From NCBI RefSeq assembly GCF_032854445.1, contig NC_088301.1, forward strand, positions 27,452,402-27,516,401: DNA of 64,000 nucleotides, given 5' to 3'. The stretch's first letter is position 1. Every line of letters begins with the position of its first letter. Under the pieces are notes generated by a model. It saw only the letters and a list, made by a program, of their open reading frames with translations. It did not search any database and was not told the origin of the DNA. A program made the position numbers and the translations under genes. The DNA comes from Liolophura sinensis. Lineage: Eukaryota > Mollusca > Polyplacophora > Chitonida > Chitonidae. Positions 12,244 through 26,300 of the stretch are shown piece by piece.

Positions 12244-15200
12244 TGTGTAAATTCTCCTCACCAGGGGATCTTTCTCTATTTCTTCAAATGTAAATATGTA
12301 TATATATATATATATATATATAGGCATACAATAGTTCTTGCTAGAGCCAGTCATTCTTTACCCATAATAATCTGTCTAGTGTTTTGAGCCATCTCTTAAC
12401 TAAACTGTCTTTTTACCTATAATTGAATTAGATATCATTTTTCTGTGAAGAGTGTCCCATGTGGATGGGGATATCATTGGGAGCTAATGGAGTTCCACAA
12501 CTGTCACTCGCACAAAGCCCACCTTACACTGCCTATCAATTGTGCCTGCGTATAACTTCACTAGCCCTTGTTGCCAGATTACTCAGGGGACAAAGATAGG
12601 TGACAGTTCTTTTTTTTTTTTTTTTTGCTTTGGCTGTTTTTTTCTCTCTCAGCCTGTAGCCCGTGACCTGGTTGTGTGGTTTCTTCTGGCCTGCAGTGTA
12701 TGTACTTGTAGATGGAGAAGTCAATCCTCTCCGGTGTTCTGTGGCTTCTTTCATATACTTAACGTGGAATGCCATTCTCTTCAGCTCTCTACCACCTGAA
12801 AAGAGCAGATGAAAAAAGAAGGGGTGACTTGGCACCTTGAAATCTGCCTGACATAGGTACATTTATCATTTACCTGCGGTTCGTTTGAAGGCTCAGGTGC
12901 TTGGGCTAGTCATTAGAGGGCTTACGCTCTGCTGTGCTGTGTATGAGTGCCTGCGTAAGACAGAGCAAACAGGCTGTTGAGATAACAAACCATACACTTC
13001 CTTTACCTTCCCTTTACTTTGATTTTAGAGTAGATTTTTTTTTTTTTTTTTTGCGAAAATGTGGTAAAAAGAAAGTTTGGATTGATGCTTTAGACGCATT
13101 AAACAAACTGAGAGAAATACCACCTGTTAACTCTTACTGTTGGCCAATCTCCCTTTCTCCCCTATACATAAATTAACCATATCCATTGCTCCGAATGTTT
13201 ACCAGAATGCCAATGTCTTTGTGAACAAAGTTGTATGTCGCTCAGGATTGTGGTTGCTTTTTTATCCTTCTCAGTCGCGACATTTATTGAAATAAAATTT
13301 TCAAACAACATGAAGGTTTGCTCAGATTCACTCCTGGCGAGAATTCTAAGTATCGGCTTATGGCGAAGTTGAATGCGGACTATTTGTGAGATAATTGTGT
13401 GCAAACTGTAGATTATGTATATTGGGGCGCATGTCGCAAACAAGGATTTACCGACTGTCCCTCACAGGTGTAGGTTATGAATGACTGGTCTGCCTTCATT
13501 ATCCCACCCCCTCCCCCACTCATTCTTAACCCCAGTAAAGCCAAGAGCCGTAGCCTGGGCCACCACTCAGTCTTAAGGTCTGCAGGTAGGATTCTGTTCC
13601 TCCAGGCAGGTAAATAAACGAGATCTGCATGCTATTGAAGCTCCGCGCAGCGGGGACAGGTAATGGCAGGCAAGACCACCCAGCTAGCAAGCACTAAACC
13701 ACAGGGCTCTAGACAGGTACATTCTGTGGCTAGGATGGCCTATAGCAGGTTAGGCTGAGGCATGCCTGGGGGAGCTGAACATACGCTGTATACACCTATG
13801 TCCAACCCTCAGTAGTCATCCACTTTCTCAGACGCACATAACATGCACTCTAGTTCTACTGATAATCATCTCCTTTCGTTTTAAGTTGCGTTTATATTTT
13901 GGTCATCTCACGTTAATGTACTAAAACACACTTGTTTCACACATCTTCGTTTACTCCTGCTTCTGTGTTGAAGGGTCTACACGTTACTCTGAAATCAACT
14001 AGCCTCCCATCCATTAATATTGATAATAAACTGTATCTCTCATTTTGTAACCTTTGGAAAACTTATTTTGTACGGCTACTTCACTTACACATAGAAGCAT
14101 CTTTCTTTGCAATAGATGATGTTTTTACTTGTTCATGATTTTTAGATTGAACTACTTATTTGGTGACTTAACACCAACAAGTATAACAGTAATTTATCAA
14201 AATTATTGACATTTAACCAATTATTAGTTGGTTAATATCAATAATTCTAATAATTCAACAGTTTTGCTGCCTCTTCTTGGCAGTATTTGTACATCTGTCA
14301 TGAATACCAATTGTTTTCTTCACTCGATACTCCAAGCACTGGTCCTTTACACCTCTAATTATAATATTTGTACGCTTGGTGTCTCAGTATTTTATAAAGA
14401 TCGTACATACATGATGTATGTTGTTTTATGATAGGAAATAATAATAGTATACTTCAGCAAACCCAGTTTATTAAATGCTTTCACATGTAAAAGACCAACT
14501 TTCACAGATTTCTGCACCTTTTTATTTGATCTTGAAGATAAAACTGCATAGGTCGGGTCAGCCTATTTCAGAACTTCACAAAAAATTTATAAATGTTAAA
14601 ATTTATGTAGTTTGATTAGTATACACAAAATCATGCCCTAAAACTATCTTAGCATAAATACTTTGCAAACGTGCGTAAAAGATTAAAGTATTACAATAAT
14701 CAATTTAGCAGTTTCCACAAAACAATATTGTATAGTGTCGTAGAGATACCATGTATATTCATACATCTGAGTAAGAATTATGTTAAATATCCAAATATTT
14801 TGTCAATGACTAAGTTGGTCACAGTTTTAATTCTGAGAGTTTTTTTTTTTTTTGTGTGTGTTTTTTTTTTTTTGTTGATCTTAGGTGTTTTGAGGTTTGT
14901 TTGGATGATGTAGGATAATACTACAACTAATATTTTATGACATTTGTATGCCTCAAAAACTTTGTTATTTTACCATAGTTCTTGGTATACAGTGGAAAAA
15001 GAAGAACATGCAGTTGGGATGGGAATGCTGGTGAAGTGCTGGGTCAGGTGTGTGGAGGGTTTGTGGGGTTGGTGAGGTTCGGGGAGGGGGATCTAGAACA
15101 GTAAGTTTAAGTAAGATGGAGTATTGGGGAGGAGAGAGTATCAGCTTTTTCTCGGACTACTTATTTATCAGAGTTGCCAGGTGGTAATTCCTACCTCACA

Positions 15201-17122
15201 CAATCCATAGGTTATTTTCATATCTCAGACTTCACCCAGATTTAGCCAGTGCCTTGGGCAGGCCTTTCCTCTTGTCCGTATCTCTCCGCAACCCCTCTAC
15301 AACCCCCTGCCAACTTTCAACCAAAGAAATGGACCAATTCCAACTCATTATTATCCATCCCTGGACACCCAAGCCTTTTGATACAAATACTTATAAAAGG
15401 ACGAATTCTTGTGTCAATTTCATTATCATAGGCTGACAGTGTACATAGTTTAATTGGGTCATTGCTATCGGGCTAAAATTATGTGCGGAAATATGTATAT
15501 GGCCCCCATAGGTAAAGCGCTCATGTATTATGTGGTCTGTGTTAAGGAAAGTCGCTGCCTTTTGAATTTGATTCCTGCATAATTTACTCTGAAATGGGAT
15601 CCACTTTACAGATGACCTTTGGAGAAAATTTTAATTAAATGTTTGTCTGGAGGCATCACCTTTTCAAAAAAATGAAACCACCTTATAACAACATTGGGTT
15701 TATGTTTGACATTGCGTTTGTCATTGCTGGTCTGGCTTATATAAGGTGGGCATCATGGTATGCTGACTATAGAAGAGCATGGAGACATTTTATGACATTG
15801 TTGCTTCTTTGTGCAATTCTAGTGTCACGAAAAAAAGTTCGGTTATAATGGCTGGGGAAAAAATTAATGGTTATGTCGATTTGAAATTCTTTTGGGATAG
15901 GTTTGGTAGATTAGATCTTGTTCACATTTGAAGAAATCTTAACTGTAGTTACATATTTTGCAATTACACATCCGATGTGTGTTGACAAGAAATGGTGATA
16001 ATAAAAAGGCAATAAATTCAAAGAATTGACGAACAGCATAGCTGAAGTAAAATTGTCTCGGGTGTAATCACCAATGTTATGAACTGCAGACATATATGTA
16101 TGCAGTGGTAGAGATACATTTATATGTCATTTGTCATGTGGCTACGGATTGGTTCTTCAGGCATTAAGAAACATCTTGAACAAAGCCAGATCATTGGCCA
16201 TCTCCCGTTGCCATGGTGATTTCACAGGCAAGCTAATCACCTCTAGAGCTCGGATGACAACTTTACCAAGAGACAATGACTGACTGTTCACTTTATTAGC
16301 TTCATTATCATTTGTTCCTCTCCAAAAACTCGATTCTATTATTCCATGAAAAAGGGAAGCTTTTTTTTGTACAAATACTTTTTTTTTTCCTTCACATATC
16401 CTTTTTTTTGTCTTTTACGTTAAATTCCTTCAGCTCATTTAGGATAGGTGGCCAGCAATTAGAATTAGACTGCCACAATTTCATCATTGTATTTTAAACT
16501 GTTTAACACTCCTTAACAAAGTTGTCAACTTGAGGACAACAATAGTGTCTCAAACCAGCTGACATTTTTGATACTTGTGATGCTTTCCTTTATCTTTAAT
16601 TGATCATACACATGATTTCCTCATTGTTTATCATATCAAGAATGCTCCATGACAAATTTGAAATCTTTTCAGCAGAAAAAACTCTCCAGTGACAGTCACT
16701 AATTGATGTTGATATATTTAATGACCTTAAGGAACAATTAACCTGCTTTGTACTGTCATTGATACCGTTAAAAGTTTTGTTAAAGAAGGAAGTGCGAGTG
16801 CAAGTTAACCCAACTTTTTCTTTGATTGTTTTTATAAGGCAAAAAGTTGCGAAGAAAACTGCTCCACTTTTGTTCTTTCCCAAAAATCAAAATGATTGTG
16901 ATGAGCTGGAAACTTTTCTAACTTAATGAATATACTCTAGAATTTGGGATTTCAAGATTTCAACGAAATATTTAAGACAGGCAAGTTTTTTCACCTGACT
17001 GGATAAAGTTTTGTCCAGTATGACATAATGATGTCATATTATTAAATGAAGACTTAGTTCTGCTATAATTAGTAATACATGAATGATGTACCAATACTTA
17101 TGTTGTTTTTTTTTTTTTTCAG

Positions 17123-17309
17123 AAGGTGGACGTTTGGAGAAAGAGCTAGAGTATACGCGGAATACGATCGGGGAAGGCAGCGGCACAACAAGTGAAATCG
17201 TGATACAAACGCCACAATCTTCAAATACAATATTAACTACAGAGTCTTTATTATTACATTTGCAAGCAGTATTGGAAGCAACAAAGATACAAGTGGAAAT
17301 AAATGAAGT
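17123..17309 (+). CDS. ptch: ptch exon 1 in window (first extracellular domain)
   Basis: 187 nt, acceptor after a long T tract ending CAG, donor GTGAGT. It starts at the second base of a codon and ends after two bases of v62. The protein has [16 protein letters not shown] and LTTE followed by a leucine-rich helix, the segment directly after TM1 in PTCH1 (human exon 3, 190 nt as I recall). The first codon needs one base from an exon not found in the window. Confidence 0.95.
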
Positions 17310-20300
17310 GTGAGTAAATTCATCTTCAATCATTCTGGTAATTCTTTATATCGATAAATTTATGTAGATAGGTCGGTAGGTCATTTTAGGCATTACAACA
17401 TACATCTACTGTCGACAAAACCATTAATTCATTGCTAATTGTTAAAACCATGTGGATGTTCTTGCAGAAAGGTCTTTTTTTTTCTTCTTTGCAATAGTAT
17501 GATGTTTACAACAGAAATGGAAGTCAAGTTATCAAAAAAAATGTATGTGATTATGTTTTTTTTTTAAACTAGCCCTATGCAAAATGGCTTAAAGGTCCTT
17601 CGGTGTAAGCTTTACTTTAAATTGTTTGTGTTTTAATTAGATTCACTTTAAAGATGCTTACTCTGGTATTTTTTTTCCTATGGTTAGAATTTAATATCTG
17701 TTTAAGTATTATTCCTGTGAGGTGTGAAATAACATATATTTATAAATATGATATACATATTTATACATATATAGCTTGATTGTAAAATTTTCCATTATTC
17801 CAGCGAATCTCTATTCCTGTCTTTACTGAGTTAATTTAAAAGATCCAATCTTCATTCTGATGGGTTTTAAGACTTCCGGGGATGTAATTTCGGGGTCGAT
17901 TAGTGAAATTTGCAATCATTGGCTGCCTAGTGGCGGGAAGTTGTGGAACACTGTGGGTGTGGGTGTGTTCGTGAATGTTTTTGTGTTTGGGGGTTAAGGG
18001 CGTCCAGCATTAGAAAAGCATCAAAACTTTGAAGTTTGACTCCAACTGTTTTCTTCATTATAATTAATGTAGTTTGACTCCTACTGTTTTCTTCATTATA
18101 ATTAATGTAGCTAACCATTGAAAATCTGAGAGCAAAACTTGTATAAAGGATTACTACATTCTTTAGACTGGGTAAGCGCTGAGGGGTGAAAAATTTTGTA
18201 AATTTCTTTTGAGGGGGGTCAAGAAAGCAAAATTGACCCAAAAGTAAAAGATAGCTGGAAATAAGCAGCTGGCAGCTCTGATTAAAAAATGTCTCGCGAG
18301 AGTAGATCAGAAAACCGCGCTGTTATTCAGAACAGGTGGAATTCATTTCATCTTGCATTCTTACATCATAGGCTTAGCTCCCTTTACTCGTCGGATTGCA
18401 TTCATATGTGCAACGACAACATTAGCCCAAGTTCCTGATCTCTGTGCTACATTACCCATGACACCAATTCTACTTTGGGTGTATGCGGAGAATTTTGGAT
18501 TGTCACGACTTTCCGCATTGAAATATACGCGCACGTTGAAAATTTCTCACCGGGAATATATGACTGTTGGGTATACTCAGTGAGCAGGCCTATGGATGGG
18601 TTACCAGTAAACGATCTCAATTTGAGATTTATGGGTTTAATTGAGCATGGAGAAACTTGAAATTCCAGAACTCATGTGCGAAAGCAAATCAAAATTCTTT
18701 GCAGCAATTTTCTTAGGCTTTTCTACAACCTGTTATTTCGAAGTCTTCAAGCCATTGTTGTTGGCTTGACTTCCAGTGATGAGGGAGGAGTTTCACCGGA
18801 GCAAGTAATTGGTTAGTTTGACTGCATAATTACGTCACTGTGGCTGTGCCAACTAGTAGTTGAATTCAAAACAGGGGCAGCCAGTGTGGCTCATTGTGTT
18901 AGCCCAATCTGTCAATGATCATACTATACATTTCACTCATGGGTCGTGTGTGGCAACTACAGCATGGAGTCTGTCCTGTGAGATTGACATAAGATACATG
19001 TATGGTAGCAGGACTAACGCACATGGCTCCATTTGTCTATCGGCATGTGGCACTGGTTCATAGGTTATTAGTACAAATCATATATAAGGGTTACTAGAAG
19101 TGTAATACTTGCACAAACCAGTGTTCGACTGCAAGTCAGAATTCTGCAGTTCGAATAAAAATTAACTTAGGAAGAACAGTGCTAAATCTCACACTGTAAT
19201 GGTATTTTAATACAAATTTATGCGCAAAACACAGTTTGACCTTAGAGTTGCAGACTAGAAATTTTACTAATGTAAATATCAGTGAAATAATTACACTGCA
19301 TGATAAGAACACACTGTTGCATACCATTCAGTATAGTTGCTCTAGATTCTGTTGCTCGCTTTTCACCTTGTTGCAACTTGTTACTGAGTATTGCTATACA
19401 GTTTGCAAGTTGTTGCCATAATTGATAGAAGTTTTGACCCTCGAAATTTAACAAAAGATAGGTTTAAATAAGGAGCAAGATCAAAAAATGATAAAATTGT
19501 AACTCAAGTTAAATAAGCATTTGTGATGTGTTGAGGGTGTATAAAAGAGTACAAGAAAAAGTAGGGCAATCTGTGGGCAATGGACACAGACAACCTTTGT
19601 GAAGACCTGTCATTTAGATGGAAGATATCTTTATTGTGGATAACAGAAGCACACCATCCTGTCCCACACATGACCAGTGGGCGCAGTTGAGTTTGATTTT
19701 TTACGATCTAAGGTGAGAAAGGAGATGCATGTATACTGTAGCTAAATCACACTTGAAGCACTCGTCAAAGACAAGGATTTAGGTGAAAAGGGCTGATCTG
19801 TTATTACCCTTAAACTGATACCCCCTCAAAAAAAAAAGGCTGTGGAGAATGGAATGGACCTGTAGCAGTTTGTATGAAGTTCAATCTAGGAACAGTGTGG
19901 ATGGCCCAAGACTTCTGAAATGTGTCAATAAAAACTTTACACAGTGGGAAGGGAACCATGACAGCTTACACGAAGTTTAATTTGGGTAAAAAGAATTGAG
20001 CTGTCTCAATTACAGTGTCATAATTATATAACAAATATGCTGATTTCACAATTAAAAAAAAACAGATAAACCTGCTGTTTTTCTACCAGCAATGAGGGGC
20101 AGTGTGTGCTTATGTATTCAGCTGTATGTCTTTGTGTATACACTCGAATGATAAATCAGTTACTATAACTGTTTCTTATACTAGATGTCATCAACAAGAA
20201 ATTGAAACCTACAAATGCAAAATTATTTAACCTAGCAATTTTTATTTCCGTTTTTTTTCTTTTTCAGAACATGGAAATTCAAAGATATCTGTTATGCTGC

Positions 20301-23300
20301 ATCATTGCCTATGTTTGATATTGAAGTTATGTCAAATGTAAGTATGCTGATAATTGTTTGAAATTTACTCGTGCAGAAATATTGACAAAGTTCGGCTTAA
20401 AACTGACGTACTGTAAATAAAATTTGATGTATTTTTCAATGTTGGGAACTGTTAATATCCATAAATATGAAAGATTCAATGTCTTGCTGGCCTAAATTTG
20501 AAATCTATGTCTGTATCATGGTGATAATTAAATTTTTAAATAAGTCAGTTTTATCTGTGTCATTAATTTAGACTAGATACTTGTGAAGTAAGTGGGGGCA
20601 AAATGCAATGGATCCTTCCTCTAAAATTCACTTTAGCTGGAGGCAGGACGTACTCTCGTTAATTCAAAGGGTCCCCTCTCAGTGACACTGCCCTGAGATA
20701 CATTAAAAACTTAGACCTAAAGCCAGTGCTTGCCAAATAAAATAGTTGAGCTGAATTAATTTGCCATTTATTTTATCTGTCCCTGTATTTATAATGTATG
20801 TCTCCTAGCTATTTGCATAATTTAGCTGTGCCTGTGTCCTATGTGTGGGGAGTTACAGCTAGTTGATTTACAATGCCTGATTAAGAGGAAGAGTCATATG
20901 TAGACAGAATATCAAAGTTAATGGTTAGATAAATAACAGCTTTATATACTGTAACATTTGTGATATTTTGTATATTACTAGGTTCAGCTCAAGGCTGTAA
21001 ACTTCACTTCTGAATAGTTTCCTCTCACATGAACGCCAGTTACCTGACATATACAACACATTGTTTTATGTTAATGGGCCACCGTTTAAATGGCAAATTA
21101 ATGACAACCCTCTGTGTCTCCATTCCCCCATATTATGTCACACTTTATGTACAGTGTCTCACTTTCTGTGAATTATGTCACACTTTCTTCAGATATGTCA
21201 CACTTTGTCTTGTGTGCAATGCTCAACTTTCTGTTAAATATGTCACACTCGGTCATGTGTGCAATGTTCAGCTGTCTGTCTGATAAATATGTCACACTTT
21301 GTCATGTGTGCAATGTCCATCTGTCTGTTAAATATGTCACACTCGGTCATGTGTGCAATGTTCAACTGTCTGTCTGATAAATATGTTACACTTTGTCATG
21401 TGTGCAATGTCCAACTGTCTGTTTGTTAAATGTATCACACTTTGTCAGGTGTGCATTGTCCAGCTGTCTGTTAAATATGTCACACTTTGTCATGTGTGCA
21501 ATGTCCAAACTGTCTGTCGGTTAAATATGTCACACATTCTACTCGAACAGCAATGATGTATTTCGCAAGCATTGTGAATAAAAGTAGAAAAGTAGAACTT
21601 GAAAATAACTTGCTTTTTTGAAGTTTGATTGTTTCACAGCTGACTTCAGTTACTGAATTGTTGTTGCCAGATAATAGACAGAATGATTCCTTGTACCATC
21701 ATCACCCCGTTGGATTGCTTCTGGGAAGGGGCGAAGGTCTTAGGGCCAGAGGCCCCAGCCGTGTTACCAGCATTTGGGTGAGTTCTTTCAATCCTTGTCT
21801 ATGACAATTGACTTTGTGTCTTACATGTAAATGTTATACAAGGGAAGTAAAAATAATATTCTAATTTGAATTTTGTTGCATGCTCATATACCTGTAAAAC
21901 CATGCATAGATAAAATCTGCGGGACAGAGATAAAATTATTTTTACCGGCCGACTGTTTGGTGACTGAAACTGCCATGTAATTATCATTGTAACTTTTTTT
22001 TAAATATTGAGGGTAGCTAGAAAATTTGCCAGTCTTGCCATGCACCAAATTAAGAATTGTTTTCGGCTTTGAAAATATTGTCTTGCTTGGCAATGTCAGA
22101 GCTCAGGAGTAAGGTACTATGTTTAAAGTGATAAGATTTCAGAAATATGTCCTCACCATTCCCTTTTCAGCCTTTGGTATGTTAGAATTGGGTTAAAAAT
22201 GTAGCTTGTGGTTAAATGTAGGAATTTGTGACTCTTGTTAGCTGTTTACAGGTTAACCGAAAGAGAAACCCCACTTTGTTGTAATCAAAGGGGAGCCTAA
22301 GTGTTAATGACAAGAAAAGGTTGCTAGGCTTATGGTGTACTACTAGCCAGGTGGAATTTAATGTGGAGGGGGAGGAGGAGGGATGGGAGATGAGAAATGG
22401 TTGAGGGTAGGGGTGAAGGGAGTAAGAGTGTGGGTGGATTGATGAGAGATCCAATGAAATTACGTATACAAGCTGATTACCCTAGGGTTTTTTTCTTACA
22501 CTGGGATCATGTTATATGGCTGCCATACTTGCTTATGTTATATGGTTGCTATGGTTTATGTTATATGGCTGGCATGGTTTATGTTATGTGGTTGCCATGG
22601 TTTATGTTATATGGTTGCCATGGTTTATGTTGTCAGTGATGCGACCATCTAATCTGTGTGAGACTTTTAATTGAATTTTTTAACAAAAATGAGAAAATAC
22701 ATGCCTATATTTGTATATTGTTAGCCAGTTTTCCTTGCTCTACCAAACTTTTAGATTTTCCACCATATGTATTCAGTATCAAGTCATGATCAGGTTTAAA
22801 TATGTCATCAGTAATGAAGCCTGATGGCAGTTCTATCCCAGAATGCTTAAGACATCATCAGGACCAGAGTAATGCACCTTAGTTTGGGTGCCGCCCAAGT
22901 TCCCTTCACGGCTGACAGGCTTCTTAGCAACTAGGGCTTTCAGCGACCAGACTGTCGAATGGAACTCTCCTTTGCCCACTAGGGGTGAAGGTAAAAATGC
23001 TCTAGTAAACAAATGAGGCTTGTCAGTTGGTGCATAATTATCAACCCCTACCTCTGTACACCCAGCGGTATCAACTAATGACTGAAACAGGGTAGACCTA
23101 AAAACTTTTTTTGTTTTTTCCAATTTTCTGGTCTTTCTGTCTTCTCTGTAATGCATGTTTTTTATCACCCAGCATGACTTATGTTCCTGCCATCAACATT
23201 TGTATTTGCTGTTGTAATAGTTTCAGACTTCAGTATATAATGTTATTAACTTCTCTAAAATACTGCATTATTTTGTCTCTTCCGCTTATACTGTATATTC

Positions 23301-26300
23301 CTATAAACTTGATGTATACTTCTGATGTACTTTACGTGCGGTACATGTATTAAACCTATCATTTTGCCTAGAGCCCAGTCTAAAAAAAAAAAAAAAAAAA
23401 AAATGGCTTCTGTGCGATCCATAAAGTGTTGACTTGGTTCTAATAAGATGAATTTTAATCTGAAAATGATGATCACTTTTCTACAAATCACTTAAACGTA
23501 TGCAAAAGTATCACAGTTTCATGAAGATATATTGTAGATATGAAATAATAGGCTGTGACTTCAGTGAGTTTTGTCAACAGTTTAGCCTGTAAATTAGTTT
23601 ACCAGATTTAGGTCATGTGACCAGGTCAAGGGAGAGGATTTGGTGGCTGGGGATTTTAAGCCAATCACACGGCTACAGATTCAAAAGTCAGGTTCTGCTC
23701 TCTCTGAAAGTTGTAGGGTTGAGTTGCTGAATCAGCTTGAAAGTTCTCTTTTTTCTGCAAAGTTTTGAGTGGAGTGGGGACTCAAGAGGCAAGCTGGGTG
23801 TGAGAGAGGCTAGTTTGTAAAGAGGAGCAGGGGTCTACAGGCACTGGTACACCTGTTACACAGAGGCACTTGCCCATTTATCCACAGGGTGGAATAACTC
23901 TTAAGTTTAGGTCATGTGTACTCTCCACCCCAACCCTCCTTAAGGCCACCACCCCCTCTTAAAACCACCACCACACCCCCACCCCCTTGTCTTACAAATT
24001 TACTGTCAGGGGGATTTCTATTCAGGTCATATGAATTCATGCCAAGCAAAATGACTGCTCTGGATTTGAGAATGTGATGGAAACACATAGTGTTCAGGGA
24101 GGGAGAATGTGATAGTAGGCCAGTAAAAGTTTGATTTTGACGATAAGGCCTATTCAGTGTCTATCTGGCTCCTCATCTGCTGTAATCTTACTCCTGAGTG
24201 GAGGAGGCACTACCAGCAGTCTGACCTCCCATACAGAGGTCAAGGTAGTCAGCCACTGCACACCTCCTCTCACTATCTCCCCAGTATCTTCTGAATATCT
24301 TATTCCCAGTTTTATGGCCTGTTTCCATGAAGAAGTGATGGTTGTTTTTTTTTTTTTTTTTCAACAGCAAAGGTATAAACTCATAAAACCTGGGTGGTAC
24401 ATGTAAATCTCTGTACTCCTCCCAGCAGTTCCAGGGAACAGGGGTGGGAGCTAAATTTTCGTGCTCAAGATTTTAAGGCTGTAGTAAACAAATAAGGAAG
24501 AGGTAAATTTTAATTAAAAAAAAAAATGGTATCATTTGCTTTTAATAGGTTAAAAATGGCATGTTACGTGTAATATTGTTTTGTTTTTTTTTAGTTTAAG
24601 AGGATGCGAAATTTGGCGAAAACAAGTTTAAGATATTATCTGATTATGGCTGGTAGAAAGATGGCATCATATCAGATATCTATGACTTTCAGTGCTTCCC
24701 GAAGTTTTCCCCAACCTATTCTAAGTTGTAGGTCTTCACATGTGGATCACAGTCCAGAGCTTTTATTTGACACTTGTGTTTTTTGTCTCTCTTAAAGCCC
24801 AGTCTGCTTTTGTAGTTTGTTGTATAAACATCACCTCTTAAGATGTCCAGACTGTTGAGGTCCTCTTCACAGAGACAAAGTCAGAAAAAACGGAGTGTAA
24901 ATATTATACCTTCTCACAGAATGAAACGCTTGTTTGATGAGAATATAATAGGTTCTAAGGTTGAATCTGTCCGTTTTTGTTTTGCGTTCATTATTTGCTT
25001 TCTCATCTTTTCGTTTTTTTTATCTCTTTGAGGAAAGGGGGATGGGGAGGTGTGGTGGGAAGGTTATTGAGATGTGGGATGGAAATCATTGACAGGGATT
25101 GTGTTTATTCTCTTTAAACGCATTGAAGACTTTCTACTTCTTCCCACCTCACTGTCACCTCTGATGACTGAAAAAAAAAAAAGAGACACAGATTTAAATG
25201 CAGGACGGGGAAAAACTAGTTCGCCAGTTCTCGACTGCTGTGAGAAAGTTCACACGGTGTGATCAGTGAATGGCATGTGTTAAGCCAGTGATGTTTAACC
25301 CCACAATATTACCTGTCTGTCATTCACAGACACCCCTCACCTGCGTGTTAACTTTGCCTTTTGCTGAAGAAGCTGAGAAGTTGACAACCAAAATGTTGTT
25401 TAAAAAAAAAAAAAAGAGAAGCCCTCTGAATCGCGGCGAAACAATAACAAGGTTGAGTAGAGCTATGATAGGTCCAGTGTTTCGTTTTACCTTGATAATT
25501 ATTTTTTTTTCAGAATTCCTTGGTTCTTAGATAAATAAATTCACTTTTGACATAAATTAGATAAATGTAAACAAAGCTCCCTTTGATTTTAACGTGTTGT
25601 TGATGTTCTGAAATAATTGATATTTTCCTTTACAGATTTTCCAGTTTGAAATGGACCAATTTGAATCCACAGAAGATTTTGAAGACTATGAAAAATTGGT
25701 TCTCTTTTGAACTAGATTCAATAGGGGAAATTTTCGAAAAGGTGAAGCATGATGTTGTAGTTGTAAGATGTATTGAAGTAAAAGACTTAAAATTGAAATA
25801 AAAAAAAAAATTACTATAATGTTGAATTTGTGTGGAAGTGTATTATAACTGCATATACATGTATAGCTGTGACTAAAACTGTTCTGTTTGTATACAGTAT
25901 TTGAATTGACATTTCAGATGTTCAAATGGCACAAAATAGTGTTAAAATTTGTTGTATCAGGTTTTTGTAACAATCCTCTTATGTCAATGTTTCAGGCTGG
26001 TATTACAACTGGTTACCAGGAGAAACCTTGTCTCAACCCTGCTGATCCAGAGTGCCCTGACACAGCACCCAACAAGAAATCAGGAAATGTAAGCAATACT
26101 TCTGTCATCTTTCTTAATACACCTATCCCGTGTATCTGTCCCATTTTAGCGTGTGATTCATTTATAACACCATCGCAGTTTTGTGTCCCTCAAATTTTTC
26201 ACCTGACGTTCCTTGCGCAGAACAGCACACACTTTCAGAAGTTTTGGTGAAGAAAACCTGCAAATTTTTCGCCTTCTTTTGCTTTGACACTTGGGTATGA

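Larger units (their letters stand above)
1..17122. other. Non-coding region upstream of first ptch exon
   Basis: I found no Patched TM1 exon here: a manual look for the expected end (codons for LWVE followed by a donor in the right phase) gave nothing. T runs outnumber A runs, as in the introns downstream, so the region is probably the large intron before human exon 3. It holds minisatellites, two family-B SINE copies, one family-A SINE fragment and a fold-back element, listed separately. One terminal-exon-like ORF at 1530-1616 is the only coding candidate. Confidence 0.6.

Noticed and set aside
12536-12862. Lysine-rich minus-strand ORF of 108 codons
   Set aside because: The lysine run comes from a T tract, and there is no other protein-like signal.
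21029-21556. Plus-strand ORFs with repeated [15 protein letters not shown]-type peptide
   Set aside because: Product of the 45-bp-class tandem array inside a ptch intron; several frames are open at once, as expected for a repeat without stops.
25742-25801. Extension of ptch exon 4 past its donor
   Set aside because: The extra 19 codons do not match Patched, while splicing to 25996 restores alignment and the expected total of 199 nt.
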